This document shows, piece after piece, positions 52,401 to 63,124 of a DNA stretch of 64,000 nt (position 1 is the stretch's first letter; each line of letters opens with the position of its first letter). Under the pieces are notes generated by a model. It did no database searches and was not told the origin of the DNA. It worked only from the letters and a program-made list of their open reading frames with translations. The position numbers and the translations under genes are program-made. This DNA comes from Ostrinia nubilalis (lineage: Eukaryota; Arthropoda; Insecta; Lepidoptera; Crambidae). Location of the stretch: positions 8,700,001-8,764,000 of the forward strand of contig NC_087109.1 of assembly GCF_963855985.1 (NCBI RefSeq). The letters are read 5' to 3'.

Positions 52401-55400
52401 CACCGCGCTCTGCCGCGGTCCGCGTGGCTACATATAAAGATTCCCGCGCGCAGACGCGTTGTCAGTGTGTTGTGCCGCGCGTGTTTTCTATACAAACTGA
52501 GGATGATGATTAAATCTGTCGTCCCGCGTACCGCGGCGGAGCGCGGTGCAGTGTGATAATCGCCAAACACACTGGTTAAGAAAGCAGCACTAGTAGGGCC
52601 AAATAAATCAAAATTTTCTAAAAGTTGTGTTAGTTAATATTTATTGTAGTACAGTGGCGTCAAATAGTTCGTGACACCCAAAGTAGCCAAAAAGTTCGCA
52701 CAGGCCCTAACAAGGGCTATTGAAATAAGGTTGTGTTGTCAGCTTGATGTTGCTGTCATGTTGATAGCCCAATAAAATAAATAAATAAATAAATAAACTT
52801 TTTGGTCATTTTAGGTGTCACGAACTATTTGACGCTGACTGTACACCATATAATCGATCCCTTCCTGACAATTCGAGGAGAGGACAGTTGTTTAAGATAA
52901 AAAGGGTGAAGGCAAAGTTTGTACAAAGTACTACAAATAAATGTAAAATTAGTAGGGCCTAAAAGATAAGGAGACAAGTAAAGTGCCCCATAAGGGCTAC
53001 CTTTTTAGTGTATTTGACGTTCATAAGTGTCACAATGGTGAAAATTGAATAAAATATTTTGAGTTTGATTTCCCAAACAACTGCACGCAGGAAGATTTAA
53101 TGAAGGCTACTGACAACGCCATTCTTGTGAATACGCAATAAATGATTTGATGATGATAATGATGATGATGATGTGACGGAGTTTTGGGCCGACGCTGTGT
53201 AGGTTTGTTGTCGACACGACAAGAAGAATTTAGATTTTTTGAAATGGTATCTTTTCCAGATATCCGGCGTGCGTTTACTAGAGCGCTACGGCATGACAGA
53301 AGCGGGCATGGCGCTCAGCAACCCCTACCGGCCGGTCGAAGCTCGCGTGGTGGGGTGCGTAGGGACCCCACTGCCTGGGATATCGGCTAGGCTGGCAGTG
53401 AAACACGAAAGCAGCGACGTGTTGGAGCCTTTAGTCACTGTGGAGTCCCCTGTACCTGATACACAGGTAAGATGCGTATTATTGTAGTGGTGGCGTGCAT
53501 TGAGACCCCACTAATGAACCCTCTGTGCCTGAAAGGCTGAGACAAAGGTAACATGATATACAAACGGCACGTCAACCTAGACACTGTGGCTTCGTCGGAG
53601 GATTTTGAAACAATAATTATAGCACAACGTTGTCTCAAAACTACTCAGTAAGGCTGTTTATTTTTCTTTTATAAAGATAATAAAAATAAAACTACATGTA
53701 ACTCATGAAAAACTAGTTTTTGGTCTCTGTTATTCCTGACGCTTAAATTTTCTTCCTGATTTAGGAATCTGCAATATCTACATCTGAAATAAGGTGTATA
53801 AATCCGTATCTTCGTCGGCAGTTTATCAATTACACCTTACCTAGTACCTTTCTTTTGCTTTACAATATTTATTAATCCTTCCAGATATCCCTAGAGCTGC
53901 TCGGCCTAGCCGCAAGGGATCCCGAGCAAGAATGGAAGCAGCCCACCGTCACCATACACAAGCAGAACGACAGCGGCGGCTACCAAGGAGAACTGTTACT
54001 GAAGGGGCCTGGGGTGTTCACCAGGTGCGTACTAGGGCACTATTTAAGTTGTGAGCCTCGACAACATAACGTGTTGTTACACGACATCTGATACTTTTAA
54101 TGAAAAGTTTGTCATTTTTGACTACAACCTTATTCAAAACTTTTTATCATTTGAGCACGTTTTGTATTATTAACATTGAATTGAAAATTATCTTGACTAC
54201 AAAAACATGGAATTGACTTGCGGAAATTTACGCGCGAATATTTATTATGACTTTCGACGTGGTTAATCAATACAAAACTGAAACGATCAGCCAAATTTCA
54301 CTTTTGGTGATAAAGATCTGTCCTTTACTATTGTAAAACGCTAGTTTAAGAAGTATAAATATTGTATGTCATTGGCTCACCAGTGAACTTTGCGAAAGTC
54401 GTCCAAAATGACTAATAGTGGCGGAAAACATTGATGTTGTCAGAAAAATGGAAGAGAAACCTCGTCATGTGATATATCGTAGGATTGAGATAATCCTAAA
54501 CATTAATTCCACCAGCAGTAATAAAATATTGTATGACCATATTATGGTTAATACGTTTTTTTCTCGCTGGATGTCACAAAATTTTTCAAACGCTCAATAG
54601 GACGCTTGTGTCGTTTAGTCCTTGGAAATGTTTGATAAATACGTTTAAAAAGCTTTAAAAGCCGTTTTTAAAATTGTGACAGTTGACGAATTAAGGATCT
54701 ATGCATAATGATCCTGAAAATAAACAGCTATCGACTATGGAGGTGATTTAAGATGAACCAATTCCAACAAAAGTCCCATACGCTCGGAACACTTTGAAAC
54801 TTACGGTCGCCTATTTTTCCGAAATATCCGATTATATGACAGAAACGTCACTAGAGAAATGTAGAATGGTTAATTCTTAATAGTAAACAGCCACTTTTTT
54901 CCAAAAGTCTTCAGTTTAATAAGGGAAACTGGCCAGCATAGTCGAATCGCCATTCGTGACGAAAATGTGAGCTTTTACACGTCTCGTCAAACAACTGACT
55001 ATTTGAACACTCAAAATATGAAATAAACAGGTCCAACGCTACAAAATTCTTGCTTGGAATCTAAACACTTCTTTTGGTAACCATTATATTAAAATTAAAT
55101 ACGTGAACAGCGATTTATGTTGCCAGAAGCAACTGTCGGTGCGGTCAAAAACCATGTTTTGGAGGTGCCTCAAGCTGAGTGGAAAAAATGCTATGAAAAG
55201 TGTTTCGGACACATTAAAAAGTACATAAATCATGAAAGACAATACCAATAAACGCAATCAATACCATTTTTATAATATACTACTTTGTTTTCATAGTTAG
55301 GCTTACAACTTAAATAGTGTCCCACGTATGTGGCGACATCTACGATACGCCACTACAAACGTGTACCAACAGATGGCGCTGTTACGACTGCACTATGGCA

Positions 55401-58400
55401 CACTCCGCCGCTCATACAAACCTGCATCGCGGTGACGGAGTTTTCTACCCTGCCAAGTACATATAGACAAACCAAGATGGTGTAAATAGGACCTTGGTCC
55501 CCGAGCATAACACCCGCTCGGAAGGAAGCACTAACATCTAGCTTCCTTATTGTGGATGAACATCATATCCCACACGTATAATACCAGGCCTGTTCATCTC
55601 CGCGAGTTTACATCGAAAACAAAACAAGCACGATGGCACCCTACAGGATTACTATTCGACAAGGCCTCACATACGAGCGAGCATTGACTCACGCACGCGT
55701 ATTCTAGTGTATGATGTAAAAAAAAAGAAAATGGTGTACTAAATACTGTGCAGTATTTAACTGCTTAAATAATAATAAAAACACAATGTTCCTACTTTTT
55801 TAAGTTGCCAGAAGACACTTAAGAGGTAAGTAAGTGGTTCATATTATTCATGATAATTCATGCTTAATCATGTATTTCCTCCGCCATTTTCTGCAGTTTG
55901 GCACCTCACGTCACACCTTTTTTACCGAAGTCAGCCCTATAGCTTCGGCGCAGTACCGATCACTGACGTTTGTCAACAAAATGGTGCTTGACTCTTGAGA
56001 CAAGCTAAATTACACCATATTGTTAATGACATTGAGCATACATTTTTTTAAATACCTTCGCGAAGTAAACCTTCTGTACGCAGTACTCATTATTATTCTG
56101 TGATAATACAGGCTGTTGATTTACTTGACACTTGCTATATGTGCACTTCTCTTCGAACTCCTATGTTCTTCTGATTAATTTCTTTGCGGGTCCAATGACA
56201 GTTTAACTTTCCCCGGGGACAAACTTGACCTTTACTGGTTTTTTATTGGCGGTCAAGCTGTAGATCCTGGCTACACAGGAGTTGCGGCAGTGGGAACGAG
56301 AGGTAGGAATAGTCCCGTTATATGTGCAAAACCTGGCCTACGCGGTTTTATTTAATTGAAAAGAAAAAACAAGTCTGTATGCCACACTTCTCTGTTAATG
56401 GGCAGTTGATAACTTTAGCTGATAGTTAGACTGAATTGAACTGACTGAGTGAACCTATGGTTTTACTTTTAGACACTATAGGTTTAGCTCTTAACTGAGT
56501 AGGTTACTGTTTTATTTCTATTGCTTTTTCATGGATTCTGTGAAGAGAAATTGCTTAAAGACACTTGAAGTGCGCTCAAAAATTACTACACTACACCTTA
56601 GGATACAAAGTGACACCATTGGGATACCCCATATGACCCATATGAAAATAAAATGCCTGTTGTGTTACTTAAACATTAGGGATTGATGGTGAAAACGGGC
56701 ATAATGTCTATAAATTAGTTAAAAGCTACTGTACTGTTCGACAATGCTTTCTTTTAACTTCCTCAGGGAAAACTTGAAGTTTTTCTAAATTGTCTTTCAA
56801 CCTTTCAAGGTTTTATTTAAATACCTAAAGCCTTCAGGTATTAACGGGCTATTTAATACAAAAATAATTTTTCAAATCGGTCCAGTAGTTCCTGAGATTA
56901 GCGCGTTCAACCAAACAAACAAACTCTTCAGCTTTATAATATTAGTATAGATTAAGAGTTTGAGTTCCCGTTTCACTTTGTTTTAGATATTTTTATTTAT
57001 AGTACACTCGTACTATGATACTTTGAAGATTGTGTTAAATGATTGCTTAATGTATCGCATCAGATACCTGAACCGCGCGCCAAAGCTGGACAACTCTGAC
57101 TTCACATCGGACGGCTGGTTCCGCACGGGCGATACGGCCATGTTCGCGGACGGACGCTTCCGCATCCTCGGACGCACCTCCATCGACATCATCAAGAGCG
57201 GCGGGTACAAGGTAAGGATTGAACCCTCCACCATAGACCAGAGGGCTTAGTAAAAAAAACTCTAAAAAAAACTCAGTAAAACTCATTTATTTCTGTAAGT
57301 AGGCTTTAAAAAAGCACTTTTACACGTCCCAGTATTAACCCTACCACTGCTTCAGGACAATAAATGGGCCAGTGCTGAGAAGAAGCAGCGCAAGAAACTC
57401 AGACACTATTGTCAGCCTCTTTTTCAAAGGTTTACAGGTTTTCAAAATACATAGTTATAAATATTTATGTTTATGCGAGCTAGGCAGTTACGCATCCCAA
57501 ACATTTTTATCTTTTAAATAATTAACCATCGACTTTATAGTAGCCCTTTTTCATTAAGGTATTTTTAATATGTGCTTTGAATTTATGAATGGGTAGTTCT
57601 ACAACAGTTTGTGGTAATTTATTAAATAATTTAATACATTTCCCCATAAATGAATTCCCAATCTTATGCAGTCTGAAATTTGTTCTTAGTGCAGCTTAGT
57701 GCAGGGTTTCCCAATTTTTTTTTGCCAAGGAACCCTAATTGATTATACTTTTCCTAGCGGAACCCCCGTACTACTCCGCCCGCACGCCCTGCCCCTCCCT
57801 TGTGCGTAAACAAGTCGGTGCGAGCGAACAAAGTCGGTCACGAAACGTGGGACAATATTTTTTACGGAACCCTTGCGGCCTTTCCACGGAACCCCAGGGT
57901 TCCGCGGACCGCTTCGGGAACCGCTGGCTTAGTGTGAGTTTACATCAAAGGTCGTCACTAGCGAGCGCGTTAAAAAATTTGTGAAAATTTTAGTTCTTGA
58001 AAGTTTCTTCTAGGGTCGCTGTACAATCCGTCATACATTTAATGTCACTTTTTTACGCAGTCGACATCGAATGCGTTTGACCTAAACTCACACTACGCCC
58101 CCAGTTCACAGTTCCAGCTACCTGTTTCCGTTTTTTCTCTCGCTCTCATCAAATGGTGATTAGTCGCGATAGAACGAGACGAAATGAGTGGAAATGAGTA
58201 GCTGGAACTGTGGCCCATAGTACACATTCAGCAAGTTAACTCCGAGTAGTTTCTCATATGGACTGTGTGCTTACCATGATGGTTAGGTTAGCAAGTGCGT
58301 CAAAAAAATCTAAAGATTTTAGTTCTTGAAAGTAGTCGCTAGGGGCGCTGTACAATCTGTCATGTATTTCATGACATTTTTTTTACACAGTCGTGCTTTC

Positions 58401-58811
58401 TACCAAGCACACAAACACAATACATATCATATTGGTGAATGAGCTACTTTAAAACTCTGAATATTAGATTTTAGGTCTTCATATTAATTGTATATAATAC
58501 ACTTTGTCTTCCAGATAAGCGCTTTACAAGTGGAGTCAGCCATCTTAGAGCACCCAAGCGTGGCCGACGCAGCAGTGGTAGGCATCGAAGACGACAGCTA
58601 CGGCGAAATAGTGGCTTGTCTAGTTGTTTTGAAGGACAAATCCAAACTCACCCTTAAAGAATTAAAAGACGAGGCCGGCAAGAAACTAGCTCCGTACCAG
58701 CTGCCAAAAACTATGCTCATAGTCGAACAAATGCCGAGGAATGTGATGGGGAAGTTGGATAAGAAAGATATTAAGAAAAGGTACGGGAAGGAACTTGCTT
58801 TGAAGAAGTAA
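46703..58811 (+). CDS. ACSF3: Acyl-CoA synthetase family member 3 / malonyl-CoA synthetase (10 exons)
   Basis: ACSF3 activates malonate (and methylmalonate) to the CoA thioester in the mitochondrial matrix, using ATP, and supplies mitochondrial fatty-acid synthesis. Ten exons join with consistent phases into 632 codons, somewhat longer than the roughly 576 of the human protein. The N-terminus is Arg-rich and lacks acidic residues for about 20 residues ([17 protein letters not shown]), fitting a mitochondrial presequence. ANL-superfamily motifs follow in order: [11 protein letters not shown] (P-loop), [56 protein letters not shown] with the catalytic Lys. The start is the first ATG of the frame in exon 1. 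Introns hold several MITEs, a mariner relic and duplicates of the exon 5 edge. Confidence 0.95.
46857..47954 (+). other. ACSF3: ACSF3 intron 1
   Basis: AT-rich, no coding; carries MITE family 4 copy a (47299-47480) and two similar stretches around 47590 and 47690 (TTTTATTGGATTACTATATG, TTTTATTGGATGACTAGCTG) that look like an old duplication. Confidence 0.7.
47299..47480. mobile_element. MITE family 4 (GGCGGTTATCACACTG ends), copy a
   Basis: GGCGGTTATCACACTGCTCC and the inverse GCAGTGTGATAACCGCC bound 182 bp, GC-rich in the arms (CGCGCGCGGACGCGTTGTC). Copy b is at 52384-52564 in intron 6 of the same gene. Confidence 0.85.
47955..48092 (+). CDS. ACSF3: ACSF3 exon 2
   Basis: 138 nt: two bases, 45 codons ([45 protein letters not shown]), one base. 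It resembles the start of the conserved domain, human [28 protein letters not shown]. Acceptor TTTTCAG, donor GTAAGA. Confidence 0.95.
48395..48487 (+). CDS. ACSF3: ACSF3 exon 3
   Basis: 93 nt, 30 full codons: [30 protein letters not shown], which parallels human [24 protein letters not shown]. Acceptor TTCTTCAACAG, donor GTATGT. Confidence 0.95.
48531..48680. mobile_element. MITE family 3, copy c
   Basis: ACGCCCGAATTCGCAAACAT at the left, GAATACGGGTGT at the right, with the shared centre TTCAACGCTGTGCGTTCGAT. Its right end is reused as the left end of the element at 48664-49899. Confidence 0.75.
48664..49899. mobile_element. Composite element, GTTGAATACGGGTGT termini, TGATATAA-rich interior
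   Basis: GTTGAATACGGGTGT on the left and its exact inverse ACACCCGTATTCAAC on the right enclose 1.2 kb of ACSF3 intron 3. The interior consists of two AT-rich zones crowded with TGATATAA and CATATAA words (48740-49135 and 49600-49880) around a GC-richer segment and a tetranucleotide repeat. Confidence 0.55.
49370..49556. repeat. TGCT/TTGC tetranucleotide microsatellite
   Basis: About 45 imperfect repeats of TGCT with interspersed CTGC variants. It encodes artefactual Leu/Ala/Cys or Gln/Ala/Ser/Lys runs on the two strands, which are not real proteins. Confidence 0.95.
49952..50239 (+). CDS. ACSF3: ACSF3 exon 4
   Basis: 288 nt, 95 full codons: [40 protein letters not shown] through [15 protein letters not shown]. 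The end is the first half of the ATP-binding P-loop (YTSG). Acceptor TACTTCCCCAG, donor GTAAGA splits the Gly codon of the motif. Confidence 0.95.
50530..50755 (-). mobile_element. Lepidopteran short interspersed repeat, inverted, next to ACSF3 exon 5
   Basis: Same family as 45498-45716 in reverse (ATCTACACTAATATTCTATA ... GGCGGAAAGCTAGTT). Only about 20 nt separate it from the exon 5 coding start. Confidence 0.8.
50775..50952 (+). CDS. ACSF3: ACSF3 exon 5 (ATP-binding motif)
   Basis: 178 nt, 58 full codons: [65 protein letters not shown] completes the AMP-binding P-loop; LPLHHIHG is the second core motif. Acceptor ATATATTGCAG has almost no pyrimidine tract. Donor AG|GTAAGG. Confidence 0.95.
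50998..51695 (+). repeat. Three decayed duplicates of the ACSF3 exon 5 3' end plus donor
   Basis: Copies at about 51026-51335 (split by a MITE), 51417-51525 and 51590-51690 repeat CTCCGCCTGGCAATACTCCG, GACGTAGTATTACATTC, CATGGACAACT and GCTGCAGGAGC, then a donor-like GGTGAGT or GGTATGT, then the first intron bases (CACTCGTAGCAGCAGCC). Deletions and substitutions increase with distance from exon 5. The last copy is barely recognisable. Confidence 0.85.
51100..51309. mobile_element. hAT-like MITE with 8-bp target duplication CTTTAAAC
   Basis: CAGTGGTTCTTAACC and the inverse GGTTAAGAACCACTG are the ends. CTTTAAAC occurs exactly on both sides (51092-51099, 51310-51317). The duplicate at 51417-51525 shows the empty site (CTCTTTAAACGCC). 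An 8-bp duplication with CAG ends is the mark of the hAT superfamily. Confidence 0.9.
52085..52340 (+). CDS. ACSF3: ACSF3 exon 6
   Basis: 256 nt, one base plus 85 codons, phase 0: [60 protein letters not shown]. It parallels human RMLPKFDPQQVW, VFMAVPTIYTKL and IRLMVSGSAALP. Acceptor ATCTTGCAG, donor GTCAGT. Confidence 0.95.
52384..52564. mobile_element. MITE family 4, copy b
   Basis: GGCGATTATCACACTGCACC and the inverse GCAGTGTGATAATCGCC; begins 44 nt past the exon 6 donor. Confidence 0.85.
52651..52843. mobile_element. TIR element (TGGCGTCAAATAGTTCGTGAC family), short copy
   Basis: ACAGTGGCGTCAAATAGTTC and the inverse GAACTATTTGACGCTGACTG; the interior contains CAATAAAATAAATAAATAA. Related to 4300-4890. 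Confidence 0.8.
52970..53075. mobile_element. LINE 3' segment
   Basis: AAGTGCCCCATAAGGGCTAC and GACGTTCATAAGTGTCACAA followed by an AAAATATTTTGAGTTTGATT tail; inverse of the piece inside the element at 24040-24660. Confidence 0.6.
53260..53466 (+). CDS. ACSF3: ACSF3 exon 7 (A5 motif)
   Basis: 207 nt, 69 codons, phase 0/0: [44 protein letters not shown] is the A5 motif binding the adenylate; human has [18 protein letters not shown]. Acceptor TTTTCCAG, donor CAG|GTAAGA. Confidence 0.95.
53885..54024 (+). CDS. ACSF3: ACSF3 exon 8
   Basis: 140 nt, 46 codons plus two bases: begins [17 protein letters not shown], ends [27 protein letters not shown] corresponds to human GELLVRGPSVF. Donor AG|GTGCGT lies 7 nt from a mariner end. 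Confidence 0.95.
54032..55326 (+). mobile_element. mariner-like transposon, degenerate, with TIRs and TA duplication
   Basis: CTAGGGCACTATTTAAGTTG and the inverse CAACTTAAATAGTGTCCCAC are the ends of a 1295-bp element, flanked by TA on both sides. This length and target are typical of mariner. At 54418-54600 a frame reads [19 protein letters not shown], then KILYDHIMV and FFSRWM, similar to the helix-turn-helix region of mariner transposases. The rest has frameshifts, so it is not functional. Confidence 0.85.
54418..54600 (+). pseudogene. mariner transposase remnant (N-terminal DNA-binding part)
   Basis: An open stretch with the ILYDHI ... SRWM pattern of mariner helix-turn-helix domains. 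The catalytic region downstream (about 54900-55230) is recognisable only in pieces because of frameshifts and stops. Confidence 0.7.
55327..57063 (+). other. ACSF3: Remainder of ACSF3 intron 8
   Basis: No coding seen. Contains a diverged copy of the GCTAGATGGCGACA repeat (55925-56030), a half foldback with GATTGATGGTGAAAACGGGC (56660-56703) and a SINE tail (56868-56952, CCAGTAGTTCCTGAG to TTATAATATTAGTATAGAT). Confidence 0.6.
57064..57211 (+). CDS. ACSF3: ACSF3 exon 9 (A7-A8 motifs)
   Basis: 148 nt, one base plus 49 codons: [57 protein letters not shown] is A7 (the Asp contacts ribose); [14 protein letters not shown] is the A8 hinge. Acceptor GCATCAG, donor AAG|GTAAGG. Confidence 0.95.
57300..57690 (-). 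mobile_element. LINE reverse-transcriptase C-terminal remnant
   Basis: The minus strand at 57545-57655 reads [19 protein letters not shown], then [19 protein letters not shown], the KLYNxLP ... FK..LK..LxxKxYY pattern at the end of many lepidopteran LINE polyproteins. It is followed by UTR text shared with 6368-6440. Jockey-like or CR1-like clade; not decided. Confidence 0.65.
57702..57926. mobile_element. hAT-like MITE with 8-bp target duplication GCTTAGTG
   Basis: CAGGGTTTCCCA at the left and the inverse-like GGGAACCGCTGG at the right; GCTTAGTG is exactly repeated at 57694-57701 and 57927-57934. The interior shows GGAACCC words on one side and GGGTTCC on the other. Confidence 0.85.
58515..58811 (+). 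CDS. ACSF3: ACSF3 exon 10 (C-terminal domain, stop)
   Basis: 98 codons plus [70 protein letters not shown]. The Lys of MGKLDKK fits the A10 catalytic lysine. Acceptor GTCTTCCAG. Ends ELALKK. Confidence 0.95.
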   Translation: MSALQVESAILEHPSVADAAVVGIEDDSYGEIVACLVVLKDKSKLTLKELKDEAGKKLAPYQLPKTMLIVEQMPRNVMGKLDKKDIKKRYGKELALKK

Positions 58812-59368
58812 GGTAAGGTTTAAAACTTCCTAAAGGCGTAAGTACACTATGCTGAAATTTACCGAGACGAAGCGCTATATCGCATAATGAAGTATGGGCG
58901 ACGCACGGGTGGGTGAAGGAGAAAAAAACGAGATGGTGTTCACACTATTACGTCTCGGCCAATTTCTCGCAGGGTACTTGCGCCATAAGAGCCACAGCAC
59001 ACAATGACATACTATTAGCATCGGCTATCGGCGATTTAGCCGATTTTTAGAAGCTGAATGCAGCGACCACACATTTCACACCGCACACTTAAAAACGCCA
59101 AACGTTTGAGTCACTTTTCGAGTCGGAAGCTCGACGCAGCGACAGCAGTCGCTAAAAAGCGCGATTCTGATACCGCGTCCGAACGTATGAAGTCGCGAAA
59201 TCGCGATGCTACATCGATTGTCGCAAAATCGCCGATGACCGTTGCTAAAAGTAGCATGTCTAGCTAATGCTAAAGCAGTTAATAGATGGGTTAAAAATGT
59301 TCAGGCGAAAATAAACTTTAACAATTGGACTACATACTTATGTTACAACCAGCTGGGTAACGATATTT

Positions 59369-59564
59369 ATAGATCGTTTCATCCGTGGATGAAAAATTTC
59401 TCGTCGAGGGAAGCGCGGGTTGCGGGGAGTTTGATCCGAGTAATCCGAGCGTCATTATTGTAGTGTGCGTGTGCACTCATGGATAATTTAGCGTGTACCG
59501 ATAACACTCAAACATTAGCCGAAGAATGGTGGGGCGCGTCTTCGTGGATGAAACGATTTATAGT
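59369..59564. mobile_element. MITE family 2, copy c
   Basis: ATAGATCGTTTCATCCGTGG and the inverse GTGGATGAAACGATTTATAG, with the shared TTTGATCCGAGTAATCCGAG centre. Confidence 0.85.
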
Positions 59565-60738
59565 CAAAAACATGCCTTTGTGCATTGGGTTACGTAGTCG
59601 TTAACTCGCAACTCTGCTGCGAACTGAATTGGAATATTATTTGAAAAGGGAATATTTCTTTAGAGATTTACTCAAAAGTTACCAAAACTATTTTTAAATA
59701 CTCTTTTGCGTTAATTGTTACCTTTAATTCGGGTGAAATGAGATTTTTCATATTCATGTCACAAAAAAAAACTCTTCTGAGATGATCAAAAACTTGCTCA
59801 AGCCAAACTGAAATTTATTGTTGCTGCTTTTACCAAACTTATGGTGAAACATAATAAGTTATTAGTGGATTGTATATCCCACTTGTGTATGCTATTCTTG
59901 TAATTTGGTATGTGGTACTTTTCTTAAATCGCCTTTATTGGGGCAAACTTAAAATAATCGGTGTGTATTTGTGAGTATATTTTTCAATACCACTCGAGCA
60001 TTTAAACTATGTGTCTATAATCTTTGTTATTGATAATGTTATGTTAAAACCAATTATAAATTTTAAACTTTCGCGTTGCATAGTTTCATTAATTTAGACA
60101 GGTTTTTTTAGGTGTTTCTCGTAAAAACCTATTTCAAATAATTAAAACCTATTATTATAACGAAACTTGTAAGTTTGGCAATACTTATTTACTTTTATTG
60201 TGATTAAATTCTAGTCTGTGAGAATCGCGATTTTGAGTCGACAGTGCATGGGACTACACATTTTGTTGCAAAATTACAACACAGTCAACCTTATTGTCTG
60301 TTTCACAGTGCAAAGTTTGACTCCCAAGACTCTAAAAACAAGTAAGATATACAAAATACCGCTGATTTATTTCCTTAAATTTAATATCATTAAGTATTTT
60401 AATATATTAGTAATATTATATTCTTGTTCAAAATTTTAAACAGTTTTGAAAGAAGTCGTACTCAAGAGCACAAATTAAGACGAACAATCTTTAATAAGAA
60501 CAAATTAATTATTTTGTTTGCAAATAAGTACAATTTTATAAATGACATGAGTCAAGTATTTTATATCGAATGTATGCATTTAATTTTGTTAGGATTTAGT
60601 TATTTATTTAATTTTAAATGTTACCTATTTACCTACTTTTTATTTTTTGGAAAAAGAGCACAAGAGCAAGAGAAATAATTTTGTTTGAAAATAAAAGTGC
60701 AATGCCTTACTATAATATATTTAGGGGCCGCTTTTTCT

Positions 60739-60956
60739 ATAGTCTGGTCTGTGAGCACGTAGAATTTTGTCCAATGACCCCAAGCTACCCATCCTTTGCG
60801 CTCGCGCGTAATTATGTTTTGTTGCTGTCGCGCTCGCACACTCACTGCGGGCGCCCGTCGCACAGTCGCGACAGCAATATAATTACGCGCGAGCGATAAG
60901 GATGGGTAGCTTGGGGTCATTGGACAAAATTCTACGTGCTCACAGACCGGGCTTTA
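60739..60956. mobile_element. Hairpin MITE family 1, copy i
   Basis: TAGTCTGGTCTGTGAGCACG and the inverse CGTGCTCACAGACCGGGC; one of the best preserved hairpins. Confidence 0.85.
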
Positions 60957-62289
60957 CCGTCTGTTAACTTTCAACTATAGAATGTTAGACATTTTGATAG
61001 ATTTTGTATAGAAAGTGTGTCAAATAGTTTAAAAGTTAACTGGACATTGAAAAATCGGTCTTAAGTCAATTTGAAGACTGCTTCTATGTGTAAATATGTA
61101 ATGTAGACTACCATATTCATGTAGATTTAGATTATGTACATAGTACATGGAAATAATGTTACATCGAACAAAATATTTTTAATTAAATGTGCATGTATGT
61201 ACTTACAAAAATTCTTGTGATCCTAAATAATTTCAAATGAATGAAATTATACATTATTGTATAGTTTCAACTTTTGTATAAGTTTATGAAAAGGTTAGTT
61301 CCTAATAAAAAACATGTATGCGCTTTAAAGTCATAATGTATGTTAGTTGTTAATTTTATCAATAAAAATAGTTGAAAATTACAAATAGCTTTTATTTAAA
61401 CTTAATAGGTACTAGTGATAAGGAACACTTTTTGGGACACCCTGTATAAGGTATATTAAGGACACTGTACATGGCAGTAAAATAACTTTAAACAAATAAC
61501 GCTCTAATGCCCCGAAAATTAAGGGCATTTTCCATCAACACGTATAGTGATTTCTGCGCGTCGAGTTCTAATATGCACTGTATGCGTACGACATTCAACC
61601 CGGTTGAGTTAACTTGCGCACCTGGCAGCCGTGACGTTACATCGACGCTTTAGTACGAGACGGGGCGAACGCCGGGAGGTGTGCGGATAAGCTTTCAATA
61701 TAAGCTGTATGTTTTCCTAATAAAGAAAATAAAATAAAAATAAGTGGGATGGAGAGTCGCATTCCTGCGAGGTGCGCATTTAGTTAGATCGGGTTGTACG
61801 AACCTTATTGGCTTAATTCTACTTTTTTAAACTATACAGGGTGTTTGGCGCATCGTGTGCCAAAATGATTTGGCGAATAGAATGGGTCATTTCCTATATT
61901 TTCAGCCCCCATAACACGTTCCATGCCAGGCGGCTACTTTTAAATTAATTTTTTTAGTAATTTCACCAAAATACCCAAATCGCATCATTTAATTTCGATT
62001 AAAAAAAAAACTACTAGGCGCAGCCCTAAAGTAAATATTTTGTTTTGACGTGCATTAATGTAGGGTTGCATCAAATCTAAATTTACTGGCAAATATCATC
62101 TAGTTTTTTTAAAATTCAGCTTTGAAGTTTTCAGAAAAGTTAAAAACGGACTGAACATTTAAGTTTACATGGGTATAATTTTTTTTTTAAAAGAGATGGC
62201 GATCTTCGGATTTTATCAAAACTTCTCTAGTCTATCCTCATTCAAACGGTATACTAATCTTGTTTAAATAATAATAACAACTTCACAAA

Positions 62290-62845
62290 TTACTTAAAAG
62301 ACAATGCCGGAAATTGGCGTCTTTTTTTTTTTCGCGCGGCCATCGACCAAACTTTGTTTTTTGATTACAAAATAGTGTAGTAAATCAAACTTACTATAAC
62401 ATGTATACCTCTAAACTCAGTCTGAACTGAGTTACGAGCATTACAAGTTTGATGATTTTCATACTAGATTTGCTTTTTGCGCGCAAAGTTTTGTAAGAAA
62501 TTGCAACAAAATAGTGAGATTGTATGTGTAAACGAACAATATCATCCATTAAAGGCTCCAGACATCAGTATGAAGCAGAATCAGCGCAATAAAAAAATAG
62601 CGCAATATTTTGTTGCAATTTCTTACAAAACTTGCGCACAAAAAGCAAATCTAGTATGAAAATCATCAAACTTCTAATGCTCGTAACTCAGTTCAGACTG
62701 AGTTTAGAGGTATACATGCAGTAGTAAGTTTGGTTTGTTACACTATTTTGTAATCAAAAAACAAAGTTTGGTCGATGGCCGCGCGAAAAAAAAAAGACGC
62801 CACTTTCCATACAAAATCTGGCATTGCCATTAGTGCATTGACTCT
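62290..62845. mobile_element. Second foldback nested in the left arm of the large foldback
   Basis: GGCGTCTTTTTTTTTTCGCG and the inverse CGCGAAAAAAAAAAGACGCC, with long arms (AAACTTTGTTTTTTGATTAC / GTAATCAAAAAACAAAGTTT), are absent from the matching place of the right arm, where CACAAATTC runs straight into the shared sequence. Hence a later insertion. Confidence 0.8.
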
Positions 62846-63124
62846 ACTCGGACTGATTTGCGAAATTTGTGTTTATAGCCCCTTTATGTGTGAATAGCAC
62901 GTTTAACACCTACAGGTAAAAAATATTTATCTTATGCAATGTAAAAACCTTTTCCCAATCGTTTTTCAATGTGGATTTCTTGAATTTAAAGACGAAAATA
63001 ATTATTTTGATCGTTTATTAATTATTACAAATTTTGTTCAAAATGGCCTCGGCAACGTATACACTCACGACATCTTCTTCTAATTTTCTCTTTTTATTAC
63101 TACAAAGGCGTTTTCTACTCGTGG

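Larger units (their letters stand above)
58812..61366 (+). other. ACSF3 3' flank / possible 3' UTR
   Basis: No coding. Candidate AATAAA signals at 59310-59315 and 61361-61366. Contains a MITE 2 copy, a MITE 1 copy and long AT-rich tracts. The true transcript end is not decided by sequence. Confidence 0.4.
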
